Shown here piece after piece: positions 9,037 through 18,288 of a stretch of DNA of 64,000 nt (its first letter is position 1; the number at the start of each line of letters is the position of its first letter). A model generated the notes under the pieces. The model did not search any database, had not been told where the DNA came from, and worked only from the letters and a program-made list of their open reading frames with translations. Source of the stretch: Butyrivibrio fibrisolvens (lineage in GTDB: Bacteria > Bacillota > Clostridia > Lachnospirales > Lachnospiraceae); the NCBI RefSeq assembly GCF_037113525.1, contig NZ_CP146963.1:806001-870000 (forward strand), in the 5' to 3' direction. The position numbers were made by a program, and so were the translations under genes.

Positions 9037-9951
9037 ATGATTGATATTGTGATATTTGGATATGGATACTATGGGACTATATTAGCAAAAAGAATAAAAG
9101 ATGATCCTAGATATAATTTAATTGGATTTGCGGATAATTCCAAATATAAACAAGGAAATTATACATATGGTCATAAGATAATGAGCATTAAAGAAGTATC
9201 TGATATTAAGGGTGTTTCTGTAATTATAGCTTCAATTCAGCACTACAATGAAATTATCAAAGAATGTATAGAATATAATGTCAGAATAGAAGGCGTGTTT
9301 TTAGATAATAGGATTAAAAAATATCCATGGGCAACTTTCGAAAAATTGGATTTAAGTAAGGATATTACTCTCTATGCAGGAGACATTAATGATGATGTGC
9401 ATCTAAACAATGATAATTTATTTGGGCTTTCAATAACACAAAACGACGATAAGCATATAGCTCATGATGTAACAAAACCTTACCCGCTACCTAACGCATG
9501 TATTGCTTCTTATGAGTCTGAATGCGTATTTGAACTCATAGGAGAGGAAAATGTTTTGCCAGCCCTTAACGAAATATATAGAATTTTAAGACCAGGTGGA
9601 AAACTTAGACTATCAGTTCCAGATTATTATAGTCCCTTTTTAAAAAACAGAGCTATGACAGATAAAAATGGAAAAATTCTATATGATGCCGGAGAAACTT
9701 ATGCAATAAAATATGGGAAGACCGGTTTGATTGGAGGCAGCATATGGTATACGAATTATGATGTTTTAAAAGAAAAGATAGAAAAAACAAAATTCAAGTA
9801 TGTTGATTGGCTTTGTTATCATTCAATGGACGGGATTTTACATAAAAAAGAAATCGATTTGTCAAAGGGTTATCTACATCGTGTCAATAATGAATCAAGC
9901 AAAGATGTATATTGCATAGTCGTGGACTTGTATAAGGATAAGTATGAATAA
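9037..9951 (+). CDS. Rossmann-tagged methyltransferase-like protein
   Basis: Residues 1-95 form the recurrent Rossmann-like domain (IVIFGYGYYGTILAKRI...GFADNSK). The second half resembles the C-terminal part of class I SAM methyltransferases (ALNEIYRILRPGGKLRLSVPDYY), but the glycine-rich SAM motif I is not obvious and is replaced by LYAGDINDD. It may be a divergent or inactive methyltransferase. The start at 9037 has GGAG 8 nt upstream and leaves the previous gene intact; the longer in-frame start at 8989 would overlap it. The end overlaps the deacetylase gene by 8 nt, which indicates tight coupling. Confidence 0.7.
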   Translation: MIDIVIFGYGYYGTILAKRIKDDPRYNLIGFADNSKYKQGNYTYGHKIMSIKEVSDIKGVSVIIASIQHYNEIIKECIEYNVRIEGVFLDNRIKKYPWATFEKLDLSKDITLYAGDINDDVHLNNDNLFGLSITQNDDKHIAHDVTKPYPLPNACIASYESECVFELIGEENVLPALNEIYRILRPGGKLRLSVPDYYSPFLKNRAMTDKNGKILYDAGETYAIKYGKTGLIGGSIWYTNYDVLKEKIEKTKFKYVDWLCYHSMDGILHKKEIDLSKGYLHRVNNESSKDVYCIVVDLYKDKYE

Positions 9952-10846
9952 AGTAGTAATATTGTACTATCACAGAATAAATGAGCAAAAAACTGATTAT
10001 AATTTGACTAATGTAAGTCCCGGTAATTTTGAAGCGCAGTTGAAAATGTTGCTAGAAAAATATGATCTTATATCGATTTATGATATATATGATGGATCAG
10101 CCTTTAAGAGAGACAGAAATGCAGTGGCAATTACCTTTGATGATGGGTATAAAGATGTATTTAATAATGCTGTGCCTTTGTTAGAATCGATGGAGATTAA
10201 TTATACATGCCTCATTACAACACAAAATATCTGGGGAGGAGATGAAAACTGGACTGATGTTGTTACACGAGTTGCATTTGAGCCAGAAGTTTTTCACGAG
10301 GAGTGTAAATTAATAATTGATGGTGAACAAAAAGTATTCATGACGGATTGCCTTGAAAATAGGGTTGCATTCTATAGAGCACTTCAGCAAATATACAAGA
10401 CTTCATCATGTGAAGAATGGAATGAAATATCAATTAAGATTCGTGAATGGGCGGGGATTCGGAATAGCGTACGTAGTTCTTATAGAATAATGGATATAGA
10501 TGATATTAAAAGAATTAAGGAACGGGGTGGGATTATTGGAGCTCATACTGTATCACATCCTTATTTGTCTTGCCTGAATGAAAGAGAAATAGAATATGAA
10601 GTTAGTGAATCAAAAAAAACACTCGAGAAAATAACTGGTGAAAAAGTTGATATTTTTTCTTATCCTTTTGGAGATGCCCCTAAAAAAGTTCGGTCAGTTT
10701 TAGATACATGTGGATACAAAATAGCAATGACTTCTAATAAAGGGGTGGTTACTAAGAACTCAGATGTAATGTATTTGCCTAGAATAGGAGTGAAAGACTG
10801 GTCAATTCATGATTTTGGAAATGTATTAGAAGATGCGTTTAGATAA
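9944..10846 (+). CDS. Polysaccharide deacetylase (CE4/NodB domain), cytoplasmic
   Basis: The 300-residue protein carries the NodB motifs: the metal and catalytic Asp pair in ITFDDGYKD (about residue 66), the GAHTVSHPYLS histidine pair and the FSYPFGD motif. CE4 enzymes remove N-acetyl groups from amino sugars. It lacks a signal peptide or membrane anchor, which is unusual for the family and suggests it acts on an intracellular glycan or sugar intermediate. It overlaps the genes on both sides and is clearly part of one operon with the Rossmann-tagged enzymes. Confidence 0.85.
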   Translation: MNKVVILYYHRINEQKTDYNLTNVSPGNFEAQLKMLLEKYDLISIYDIYDGSAFKRDRNAVAITFDDGYKDVFNNAVPLLESMEINYTCLITTQNIWGGDENWTDVVTRVAFEPEVFHEECKLIIDGEQKVFMTDCLENRVAFYRALQQIYKTSSCEEWNEISIKIREWAGIRNSVRSSYRIMDIDDIKRIKERGGIIGAHTVSHPYLSCLNEREIEYEVSESKKTLEKITGEKVDIFSYPFGDAPKKVRSVLDTCGYKIAMTSNKGVVTKNSDVMYLPRIGVKDWSIHDFGNVLEDAFR

Positions 10847-10859
10847 TAGGAAGAATCGA

Positions 10860-12248
10860 ATGAAGAGAAAATGCATAATATTTGGAGCGGGAAAATATTT
10901 TGAATCATATATATCTATTATAGAAGAGAAGTATCAAGTAATAGCTGTGACTGACAATAATTCTTCTTTAGTTGGGACCGATAAGTGTGGATATATTATA
11001 GCTTCTGTTAATGACATAAAGTTGTACGAATACGACACAGTCCTAATATGTATGCGCGAACCCAAGACTGTACAGCGGCAATTGATTTCGATGGGGGTTA
11101 CAAAAATTTCTTTGTTTGTGGAACCAGGATTAATCTATAGTTACGGCGAATCGGATATAGCTAATGAAATAAGAGAATATAATACGCCTTATAAGAGCAA
11201 TGATGTACAGGAACATGTTTTGTTTGCACAGATTAATCCATGCACAAGAACGCATAAATTCGCTGAATTGCTTAATAGAAATGGAATAAAGTGTTCACTT
11301 GCATATTTTGGAAAGATGTCGGAACAAGCGCGAAAGGCATTAACATATTATGAGCAGGTTATCCACTTTTTTTCTTATACAGATTTTTTGGAATATGTAA
11401 AAAATAGCGATTATGATCTGATTCATTGTTCTAATGAACCAGATATATTGATTTCTTTAATTGGCGGATGTGGTAAACCTGTTGTACACGATTGCCATGA
11501 TTTTATATCATTACGAGATAATCTGAATGCTGAGAATATGGCTTTAGAGTATGTTGCAAATACAAAAAGTGATGGATTTATATATGCAAGTAAGATGTGT
11601 ATGGAAATGGCAATTGAAAGGTACCATACAGATCGGAGAAAGGCAATATATCTTGAAAATCGCCCATCTATCGATGCGTTACCCAAAAAGAAACTGACGA
11701 AGCTAAGTTCTATTGATGGCAAGATTCATTGTGTTTATGAAGGAGGTTTGTCGGATGATTGTAATCATTTTCGCTTCTTTGAAGAACAGTGGAAATTGCT
11801 GGCATCGTTAGGGATTCATGTGCACTTTTATACACAGTTCAAGGAGAGCTATTGTCAAAAAATTGATTCTTTAAGTGAGTTTATTCATTATGAAGGCAAT
11901 GCTGATATCTATGAGTTGATACAGACCATGACACAATATGATGTAGGGTTATGTACATTTATTGAATTACCATGCTATAAAGTGAAATTAGATACGACTA
12001 GCTCTAACAAATTATTTGAATACTTAGCAGCAGGATTACCGATTGCCGCTAGTGATCACTTATTTCATAGAAATTATATTGAGAAATATGGGGTTGGAAG
12101 GATTATTAACTGGAATGAAGATGTGTTGGAACAGTTCAATAAAGTGTCAAAAATAGAGATAGCAGACGACTTTGTTAAGCACAATAGGCTTACGATGGAA
12201 GATCAAGCAGAAGCATTAATAGGATTATATAGAAAGCTTATTAAGTAA
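10860..12248 (+). CDS. Rossmann-tagged GT-B glycosyltransferase (GT4-like)
   Basis: Residues 1-95 form the recurrent Rossmann-like domain (CIIFGAGKYFESYI...AVTDNNSS). The remainder is a GT-B glycosyltransferase: an N-terminal half ending in PVVHDCHDF and a C-terminal half with the family motif SNKLFEYLAAGLPI near residue 390. AGGAAG lies 6 nt before the ATG at 10860, so I prefer it to the 10833 start, which overlaps the deacetylase. No membrane segment is seen. It probably adds one sugar of the cluster's glycan. Confidence 0.78.
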   Translation: MKRKCIIFGAGKYFESYISIIEEKYQVIAVTDNNSSLVGTDKCGYIIASVNDIKLYEYDTVLICMREPKTVQRQLISMGVTKISLFVEPGLIYSYGESDIANEIREYNTPYKSNDVQEHVLFAQINPCTRTHKFAELLNRNGIKCSLAYFGKMSEQARKALTYYEQVIHFFSYTDFLEYVKNSDYDLIHCSNEPDILISLIGGCGKPVVHDCHDFISLRDNLNAENMALEYVANTKSDGFIYASKMCMEMAIERYHTDRRKAIYLENRPSIDALPKKKLTKLSSIDGKIHCVYEGGLSDDCNHFRFFEEQWKLLASLGIHVHFYTQFKESYCQKIDSLSEFIHYEGNADIYELIQTMTQYDVGLCTFIELPCYKVKLDTTSSNKLFEYLAAGLPIAASDHLFHRNYIEKYGVGRIINWNEDVLEQFNKVSKIEIADDFVKHNRLTMEDQAEALIGLYRKLIK

Positions 12249-12291
12249 TTGAGATATTTAGTAAATTAAGAAAAAATTTTGGAAAGGTATA

Positions 12292-13368
12292 ATGGAAAAG
12301 ATTGCAACAATTGTTGGGGCACGTCCCCAGTTTATAAAAACTGCAGTGATTTCTCCAAAACTCCGGAATCATTATCAGGAAGTATTGATTCATACTGGAC
12401 AGCATTATGACTACAATATGTCTGAACAATTTTTTGAGGAATTAAATATTCCATTCCCGGATTATAATCTAGGTATATCGGGTGGAACACATGCCGAAAT
12501 GACAGGCAGGATGCTGATCGAAATAGAAAAGGTATTGATTAATGAAAAACCAGACGGTGTTTTGGTTTATGGAGATACTAATTCAACTTTGGCAGCAGCT
12601 CTGGCGGCGGCAAAATTGCATATACCTATTTGTCATATTGAAGCAGGAGTAAGAACTCATAGTATTACAAATCCGGAGGAAATTAACAGAATTTGTACTG
12701 ACCACGTGTCGACCTTGCTATTGGCATGTACTGATGCAGGAGTTAAAGAATTGGAGAAAGAAGGACTTTCTGATAAAACATTTCTAGTCGGAGATCCAAT
12801 GTACGATGTATACGTTAAGTATAGTGGAAATATGAATGTTGGAGATGTTTATCTTACTCAGCTTGGCAGTTCTGACAAGATTGAAGTACCTGAGAAGTAT
12901 TTTTATATAACATGTCATAGAGAAGAAAATACTAGTGATAAGTCGATTACTGAGATTTTTAAGGCTATGGAATCTATGGGAGAAAAAACAATATTTCCCG
13001 TTCACCCGAGGAACAGGGAGCGTGTGCTTAGAATAATTAATGATTATGGATTTAAGGATATTGTTGTAGTTGAGCCTGTGGGTTATTTGGAAAGTATGGC
13101 TCTTGTCAGGAACTGCATAAAAGTCGTTACAGATTCTGGCGGACTTCAGAGAGAGGCTTTCTTTGCAAAAAAGCAATGCGTGACAGTTTTGAATTTTGTT
13201 TGTTGGCCGGAAACGATGATAGGAAATATGAATCAGTTAGCAAGACCCGATGCTGAAGATATTATAGATAAACTAAGCAAAGATATGGTAATAGATAGCA
13301 ACTATCAGCCTTTTGGTGATGGAAATGCGGCAAATAAAATAATTATGGCATTACAAAGTGGTTTTTAG
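12292..13368 (+). CDS. UDP-GlcNAc-type 2-epimerase (WecB/WbpI-like)
   Basis: The 358-residue protein has the family signatures ATIVGARPQFIK at the N-terminus, HTGQHYDYNMS, VYGDTNSTLAAALAA, HIEAGVRT, NPEEINR and SGGLQREA. It belongs to the non-hydrolysing UDP-GlcNAc 2-epimerases. With WbpB-, WbpE- and WbpD-like genes in the same cluster, it is more likely to act as WbpI, converting UDP-2,3-diacetamido-glucuronate to the manno isomer, than as WecB. Motif reading alone cannot separate the two. Its base composition is less AT-rich than the flanking Rossmann-tagged genes. Confidence 0.85.
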   Translation: MEKIATIVGARPQFIKTAVISPKLRNHYQEVLIHTGQHYDYNMSEQFFEELNIPFPDYNLGISGGTHAEMTGRMLIEIEKVLINEKPDGVLVYGDTNSTLAAALAAAKLHIPICHIEAGVRTHSITNPEEINRICTDHVSTLLLACTDAGVKELEKEGLSDKTFLVGDPMYDVYVKYSGNMNVGDVYLTQLGSSDKIEVPEKYFYITCHREENTSDKSITEIFKAMESMGEKTIFPVHPRNRERVLRIINDYGFKDIVVVEPVGYLESMALVRNCIKVVTDSGGLQREAFFAKKQCVTVLNFVCWPETMIGNMNQLARPDAEDIIDKLSKDMVIDSNYQPFGDGNAANKIIMALQSGF

Positions 13369-13417
13369 AAAGTTTTGTAGAAAAATGGCCGATTTATAAA
13401 GTACTGGTGAAATGTTT

Positions 13418-14020
13418 ATGAGAAATGAATTAAAAGAAATAAATGGATACTATGTTCATCCAACTGTTTGTATTGATGAAGACGTTAAAATAGGAAAAGA
13501 AACAAAAATCTGGCATTTTTCGCATATTCAGTCAGGAGCAAAGATTGGCGAAAAATGTGTCTTCGGACAGAATGTTAATGTGTCTAATAATGTGATAATA
13601 GGTAATGGGGTCAAAATTCAGAACAATGTATCTGTGTATGAAGGCGTAGAGCTTGAGGATTATGTCTTTTGTGGCCCATCAATGGTTTTTACAAATGATC
13701 TTACGCCAAGGGCTAGAATGCCGAAAGGACATGAATGTTATCACAATACCCGGGTGAAACATGATGCCTCTATTGGGGCTAATAGCACAATAGTGTGCGG
13801 ATGTACTATAGGTGAGTATGCTATGATAGCAGCGGGGGCGGTGGTTACACATGATGTTGCACCATATGCTCTCGTTGCGGGAATACCTGCAAAACAAATT
13901 GGGTGGGTGTGTGAATGTGGGAAGGTACTAGGAAGCAAGTACATTTGTCCAGATTGCGGAAAAAAATATTTATTAATTAATGGCATGCTTAGAAGTACTT
14001 ATGTGAATGGTGAAAAGTAG
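13418..14020 (+). CDS. Left-handed beta-helix acetyltransferase, WbpD-like, with zinc-ribbon tail
   Basis: The protein (200 residues from 13418) shows hexapeptide repeats (VKIGKETKIWHF, AKIGEKCVFGQNVNV, ASIGANSTIVCG) and the AGIPAKQIGW end of WbpD/WlbB acetyltransferases. These acetylate UDP-2-acetamido-3-amino-2,3-dideoxyglucuronate with acetyl-CoA. The C-terminus adds two cysteine pairs (CECG, CPDCG), probably a zinc ribbon. Start 13418 sits 8 nt after GGTGA; the ATG at 13412 would be only 2 nt away. Together with the WbpB, E and I homologues it completes the route to a diacetamido uronic acid. Confidence 0.85.
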   Translation: MRNELKEINGYYVHPTVCIDEDVKIGKETKIWHFSHIQSGAKIGEKCVFGQNVNVSNNVIIGNGVKIQNNVSVYEGVELEDYVFCGPSMVFTNDLTPRARMPKGHECYHNTRVKHDASIGANSTIVCGCTIGEYAMIAAGAVVTHDVAPYALVAGIPAKQIGWVCECGKVLGSKYICPDCGKKYLLINGMLRSTYVNGEK

Positions 14021-14101
14021 GAGTATTCTTCTCCAAAAACAGAAACTCATATCAGAAAAATGGTAATAGATAAGTCGTTAGCGTGGATGAGGTAATCCCA
14101 T

Positions 14102-15820
14102 ATGTTGCATGGCAAGAAGATAATTGTATTTGGGGCTTCAGAAAATGGATTGTACGCTTGTAAATATCTTTCTAAAAATAATGAAGTTTTATTTGTGTGC
14201 GACAATAGTGAGATGAAGTGGTGGAATCGTCTTGGAGATTATGACGTGAGACCTCCTCAAAAAATACTGGAAAGAAAAGATGCAATAGTGGTAATAGCAC
14301 TTGTTAAAAGATATAATGAGGTTGCTTTTCAATTGTATGGAATGGGAATAAATAATATATGGCATTTTGCTCAGTACTTAAATCTTGTATCAAGAAAAAG
14401 AGAATTCGTATTAAGAAAATTGCCGAGAGAAGTTCCGGTATATATTTTTGATAAACTTGAAAAAATAGACAGTACTTCAAATAAATCTGTTCATTCATAC
14501 ACCAAAAATGTTCTAATATGTGCAAACTATTTTCCACCAATAGGTGGAAGTGGAGTTCAAAGAGCTTTGAAGTTTGCAAAATATCTAAGTAAGTTTGGAT
14601 ACACACCAATAGTTGTTACCAAGGGGAATTGTGAAACTATTCTACCCATAGATCTCAGTTTTTTAGATGAAATAAAAGATGTTAAGATAATTAGAATTCA
14701 AGAAAAACCTTACTATCCTGAAGAAGTGTCTTTTGACGATATCAAGCTATTTTCAAATTTACTATATTCAATTGGTTTGGATCGAAAATGGATAGAAGAC
14801 TATTTTACCATATTAAGAGATAAGTGGGAGTTTTTACCAGATAACGATGTAACCTGGTTTTTCGACTGTGCTAAAGAGATTGAGAAGTTAGTTGATTTTA
14901 ATAACATTTCTATTGTTTTTTCAACCATAGGTCCGTACTCTTCTGCGCTATTTGGAGCATATATTAAATTGAAGTATGGAATAAAGTGGGTCCTAGATTA
15001 CAGAGATCCGTGGTGTCTCGATGATGATACCATGAAACTTTTTTATAGTTTCAGGATGGGTAGACGTGATTTTGAAAAGAAAATGGAAGTGGCGTTACTT
15101 AACAATGCGGATTATGTGACTTCTATAGCAGAGGTTATATGTAAAAATTTCTTAGATATAATACCGACGATAAGAACAAAGTGTATAACTAACGGATATG
15201 ACGAAGAAGATTTTTGTGTAAAAATAAATGATTGCGATGAAAGCAAGACATTTAAGCTGGTTCATAACGGCTCTTTTTATTCTCATTTTGAAATTTGTCC
15301 GTTATTGGAATTGGTAAATGAACTAATTGATGAAGGCAAGGTAAATGCTAATAATTTTCAATTTGTATTTAATGGCAGTGATCCAACAAAAATAGATGGA
15401 TTAGTGGATTTGGACAAATATGACATAGTTAGTTTTAGTGGTTATTTACCACATTCAGAAAGCATAAAAACAATACTGAAAGCCAACGTGTTAGTCATAT
15501 TTGGTGCATATGGTAAAGGGGCGTATTTAATATATTCAGGTAAGGTATTTGAATATTTAAGAACAGGAGTACCAATCCTTTCTATTTCTAGTCCATATGG
15601 AGTTCATTATGAAATGATTGAAAAACATGATCGTGGTATCACAGCGACCATGAAAGACAAAGAAAAGATAAAATCATTCATAGTAGAGAAATACAATGCT
15701 TGGCAGAAGGATGGATTAAGTCAAATAAAAGAGCCTGATGATTATGTGAGGTCTTTTAGTAGAGAGGGGTTAACCAAGCAACTGGCAGAAGTGTTTGATG
15801 AAGTACTGGAAATAGAATAA
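14102..15820 (+). CDS. Rossmann-tagged GT4-like glycosyltransferase
   Basis: Residues 1-100 form the recurrent Rossmann-like domain (KIIVFGASENGLYACKYL...FVCDNSE). A short linker leads to a GT-B glycosyltransferase starting at about residue 137 (NVLICANYFPPIGGSGVQRA) and ending with the donor-site motif KVFEYLRTGVPILSI near residue 483. At 572 residues it is longer than usual GT4 proteins because of the tag domain. There is no membrane segment. It is probably one of the assembly glycosyltransferases of the cluster. Confidence 0.8.
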   Translation: MLHGKKIIVFGASENGLYACKYLSKNNEVLFVCDNSEMKWWNRLGDYDVRPPQKILERKDAIVVIALVKRYNEVAFQLYGMGINNIWHFAQYLNLVSRKREFVLRKLPREVPVYIFDKLEKIDSTSNKSVHSYTKNVLICANYFPPIGGSGVQRALKFAKYLSKFGYTPIVVTKGNCETILPIDLSFLDEIKDVKIIRIQEKPYYPEEVSFDDIKLFSNLLYSIGLDRKWIEDYFTILRDKWEFLPDNDVTWFFDCAKEIEKLVDFNNISIVFSTIGPYSSALFGAYIKLKYGIKWVLDYRDPWCLDDDTMKLFYSFRMGRRDFEKKMEVALLNNADYVTSIAEVICKNFLDIIPTIRTKCITNGYDEEDFCVKINDCDESKTFKLVHNGSFYSHFEICPLLELVNELIDEGKVNANNFQFVFNGSDPTKIDGLVDLDKYDIVSFSGYLPHSESIKTILKANVLVIFGAYGKGAYLIYSGKVFEYLRTGVPILSISSPYGVHYEMIEKHDRGITATMKDKEKIKSFIVEKYNAWQKDGLSQIKEPDDYVRSFSREGLTKQLAEVFDEVLEIE

Positions 15821-15850
15821 GTATAGCTTGTCTACAAGGAGCTGTATAGC

Positions 15851-17089
15851 ATGAGAGTATATATCTATGGAAGGGGTCTTGGGTTTAAATATGTTAAGAG
15901 GTGTTTGCTTGAACAGGTTGAGATAATTGCCTACATAGATAACTATGCTCAAGATAAGGTTAGTGGTGATGGAATATCTATCATAAAGAAAGATGAGTTG
16001 TTACAGGATTTTGATTTTATAATAATCACCCTTATGAAATATGAAGTAGTGCGCAGTGACCTACTGAAGCAAGGAATAGGACGGCAAAGAATAATAAGCT
16101 TCTTTGATCGGGAAGATGCAGAAAAAGATATATTTTATTCGGTTCTTGACTCGCACAGATGGAAATCTGAACTTATGTGGAAATATCAACAGGAAGTTGA
16201 AATTCCCAGAGCAGATAATGCATATTATGAGGCGAATGCCAAGGAATTGGAAGAGCGCTACGAGCTGCCAACAATAATAGATGTCGACAAAACAATAGAT
16301 ATCCTGATTGGTGAGGAGAAAAGTCTTACGCGATTTGGCGATGGAGAGTTTGAAATGATGTTTGGGCGTAACAGACCCAGATTTCAGGTTCTTGATAAAA
16401 AGCTTGGCAATAGACTTTGTGAGGCTTTACAAAAATCATTACCAAACCTCATGATAGCTATTGCTGATAACTATGGTGACTTGAGCAAGTATACAGATGA
16501 GGCTGCAGACGCCATAAGACACTACATGTCTCCTGAAGTTAGGAAGAACCATATGTCGTTACTTGATATGCATAGGTGTTATTACGATGCTTACCTTTCT
16601 AGGCCATATTATATATATCGTGATAAATCATTCGGTGTAATAAAACGGAAGTTTGATCATATTAAGGAAATATGGTCAGGTAAAGATGTGCTAATTGTTG
16701 AAGGCGAGCATACCAGGTTTGGAGTCAGCAATGATTTAATGGATGGAGCAACAAGTGTTGTTCGGCTTTTAGTCCCTGACAAAAATGCATTTTCAAAATA
16801 TGACGCTATTATTGAAGCAACGAAAAAATATGGTTATAAAAGATTGATAATATGCGTTATAGGGCCTACAGCTACGATTCTTGTATTTGATTTGGCTAAA
16901 ATGGGGTATAGAGCAATTGATATAGGTCAGTTGGATACTGAGTATGAGTGGTTCTTACGAGAAGCGAAAGACAAGTGTGATGTTAGTTATAAAACGGTAA
17001 GTGAATTTATTGATAAAGAAGTATATGAAGATATTTCAGAACCATATAAATCAATATATGAAGAGCAGATTGTTGAAATCATAAAATAA
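15851..17089 (+). CDS. Rossmann-tagged GT-D glycosyltransferase (DUF1792)
   Basis: Residues 1-95 are the recurrent Rossmann-like domain (RVYIYGRGLGFKYVKRCL...AYIDNYA). From about residue 150 the protein matches the DUF1792 family: SLTRFGDGEFEMMFG carries the metal-binding acidic motif, and GPTATILVFDLAKMGYRAID is the family C-terminal signature. DUF1792 defines the GT-D fold, first described for a streptococcal glucosyltransferase that extends glycans on a cytoplasmic serine-rich repeat adhesin. This makes it one of the best hints that this cluster glycosylates a protein before export. AAGGAG precedes the start. Confidence 0.85.
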   Translation: MRVYIYGRGLGFKYVKRCLLEQVEIIAYIDNYAQDKVSGDGISIIKKDELLQDFDFIIITLMKYEVVRSDLLKQGIGRQRIISFFDREDAEKDIFYSVLDSHRWKSELMWKYQQEVEIPRADNAYYEANAKELEERYELPTIIDVDKTIDILIGEEKSLTRFGDGEFEMMFGRNRPRFQVLDKKLGNRLCEALQKSLPNLMIAIADNYGDLSKYTDEAADAIRHYMSPEVRKNHMSLLDMHRCYYDAYLSRPYYIYRDKSFGVIKRKFDHIKEIWSGKDVLIVEGEHTRFGVSNDLMDGATSVVRLLVPDKNAFSKYDAIIEATKKYGYKRLIICVIGPTATILVFDLAKMGYRAIDIGQLDTEYEWFLREAKDKCDVSYKTVSEFIDKEVYEDISEPYKSIYEEQIVEIIK

Positions 17090-17098
17090 GCGGTAAGT

Positions 17099-18181
17099 AT
17101 GGAAAAAATAATAATCTTTGGAACAGGGGATATCTATAAAAAAACATATAACTATCTGTTGGGAAAAGATATTAAGATTATGAACTTGTCAGATAATGAC
17201 AAAGCTAAGTGGGGGAAGAGTATAGACAACGTAAGCATAATCCCTCCAACAGATATATGTAATCAAGAATTTGACGCAATAGTTATATGTGTAGGGGATA
17301 TCTATTACGAAGAAGTCTATCACCAGCTATGTAATGATTTACGAATACCTGTAGAAAAGATTAGACATTGGACATATTGGATGCGTAAGGAATTACTCGA
17401 TTTTTACCATTCTCGTGAATTATGCGATGATAATGCGATTAAAGTTATTGATAACATAGAAAAGAATGACAAGCTAGGCGTATTTAATTATGATTTTGTT
17501 GAGTTACATAGCCGTGCAGAGTGCCACTTCGATGATTCTTGCGGTATGTACTATGGATTATATCAAGGGAAGCGTTTATATCTGAATAGGAATTATAAAA
17601 CCAAGAGGCAAGCGGAACACTATATAAAATATCTGAATATTGAACAGGATGAAAAATCACCACATAGATATTTGGATGAAAACTTTACGTTTGATGGTGG
17701 AATAGTTTTGGATGCGGGTGCTGCAGAGGGTAATTTTACACTGGAAATAATTGAAAAAGCTGAAAAAGCAATATTAGTAGAAGCAGACAGTGACTGGAAT
17801 GAAGCATTATTGAAGACATTTGAACCTTGGAAGGAGAAGATTATTATAATTAACAAATACCTATCAGATATGGATGATAGTTCACATGTCAGTATAAATA
17901 GTCTTACAAAAGAGCATAATATTAAATTTGTTAAGATGGACATAGAAGGGGCGGAGGTGGATGCTCTAAAAGGCGGTAATGATTTTTTTAATAGAGTAGA
18001 TTGTTTGAAAATGGTTGTATGTGCATATCATAATAATGACGATGAGGTAAAAATAAGAAATATATTACAACCTTATAGTTTTGTAATGCAAAATACTAAG
18101 GGATATATGGTTTTTGTTGATAATTTACAGCAAGAACCAAGGTTGGTACATGGAATTCTGAGAGCTGAAATTAGCAATTAA
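17099..18181 (+). CDS. Rossmann-tagged FkbM-family methyltransferase
   Basis: The first 100 residues are the recurrent Rossmann-like domain (KIIIFGTGDIYKKTYNYL...LSDNDKAKW). The FkbM methyltransferase domain follows with the SAM motif VLDAGAAEGNFT near residue 204 and the family signature VKMDIEGAEVDALKGG. FkbM enzymes O-methylate sugars or polyketides and are common in glycan clusters. It starts 9 nt after the GT-D gene with a weak ribosome site, so coupling is likely. Confidence 0.82.
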   Translation: MEKIIIFGTGDIYKKTYNYLLGKDIKIMNLSDNDKAKWGKSIDNVSIIPPTDICNQEFDAIVICVGDIYYEEVYHQLCNDLRIPVEKIRHWTYWMRKELLDFYHSRELCDDNAIKVIDNIEKNDKLGVFNYDFVELHSRAECHFDDSCGMYYGLYQGKRLYLNRNYKTKRQAEHYIKYLNIEQDEKSPHRYLDENFTFDGGIVLDAGAAEGNFTLEIIEKAEKAILVEADSDWNEALLKTFEPWKEKIIIINKYLSDMDDSSHVSINSLTKEHNIKFVKMDIEGAEVDALKGGNDFFNRVDCLKMVVCAYHNNDDEVKIRNILQPYSFVMQNTKGYMVFVDNLQQEPRLVHGILRAEISN

Positions 18182-18288
18182 TGATTGCTCTGAAGTATAG
18201 GAAATTTAATGATTCTTATGGTTGTTTTTGCGACAAGTTTTAAATTATACTGCTGAATATTTGATTCAGAATAGGATTTAGTGAAAAA

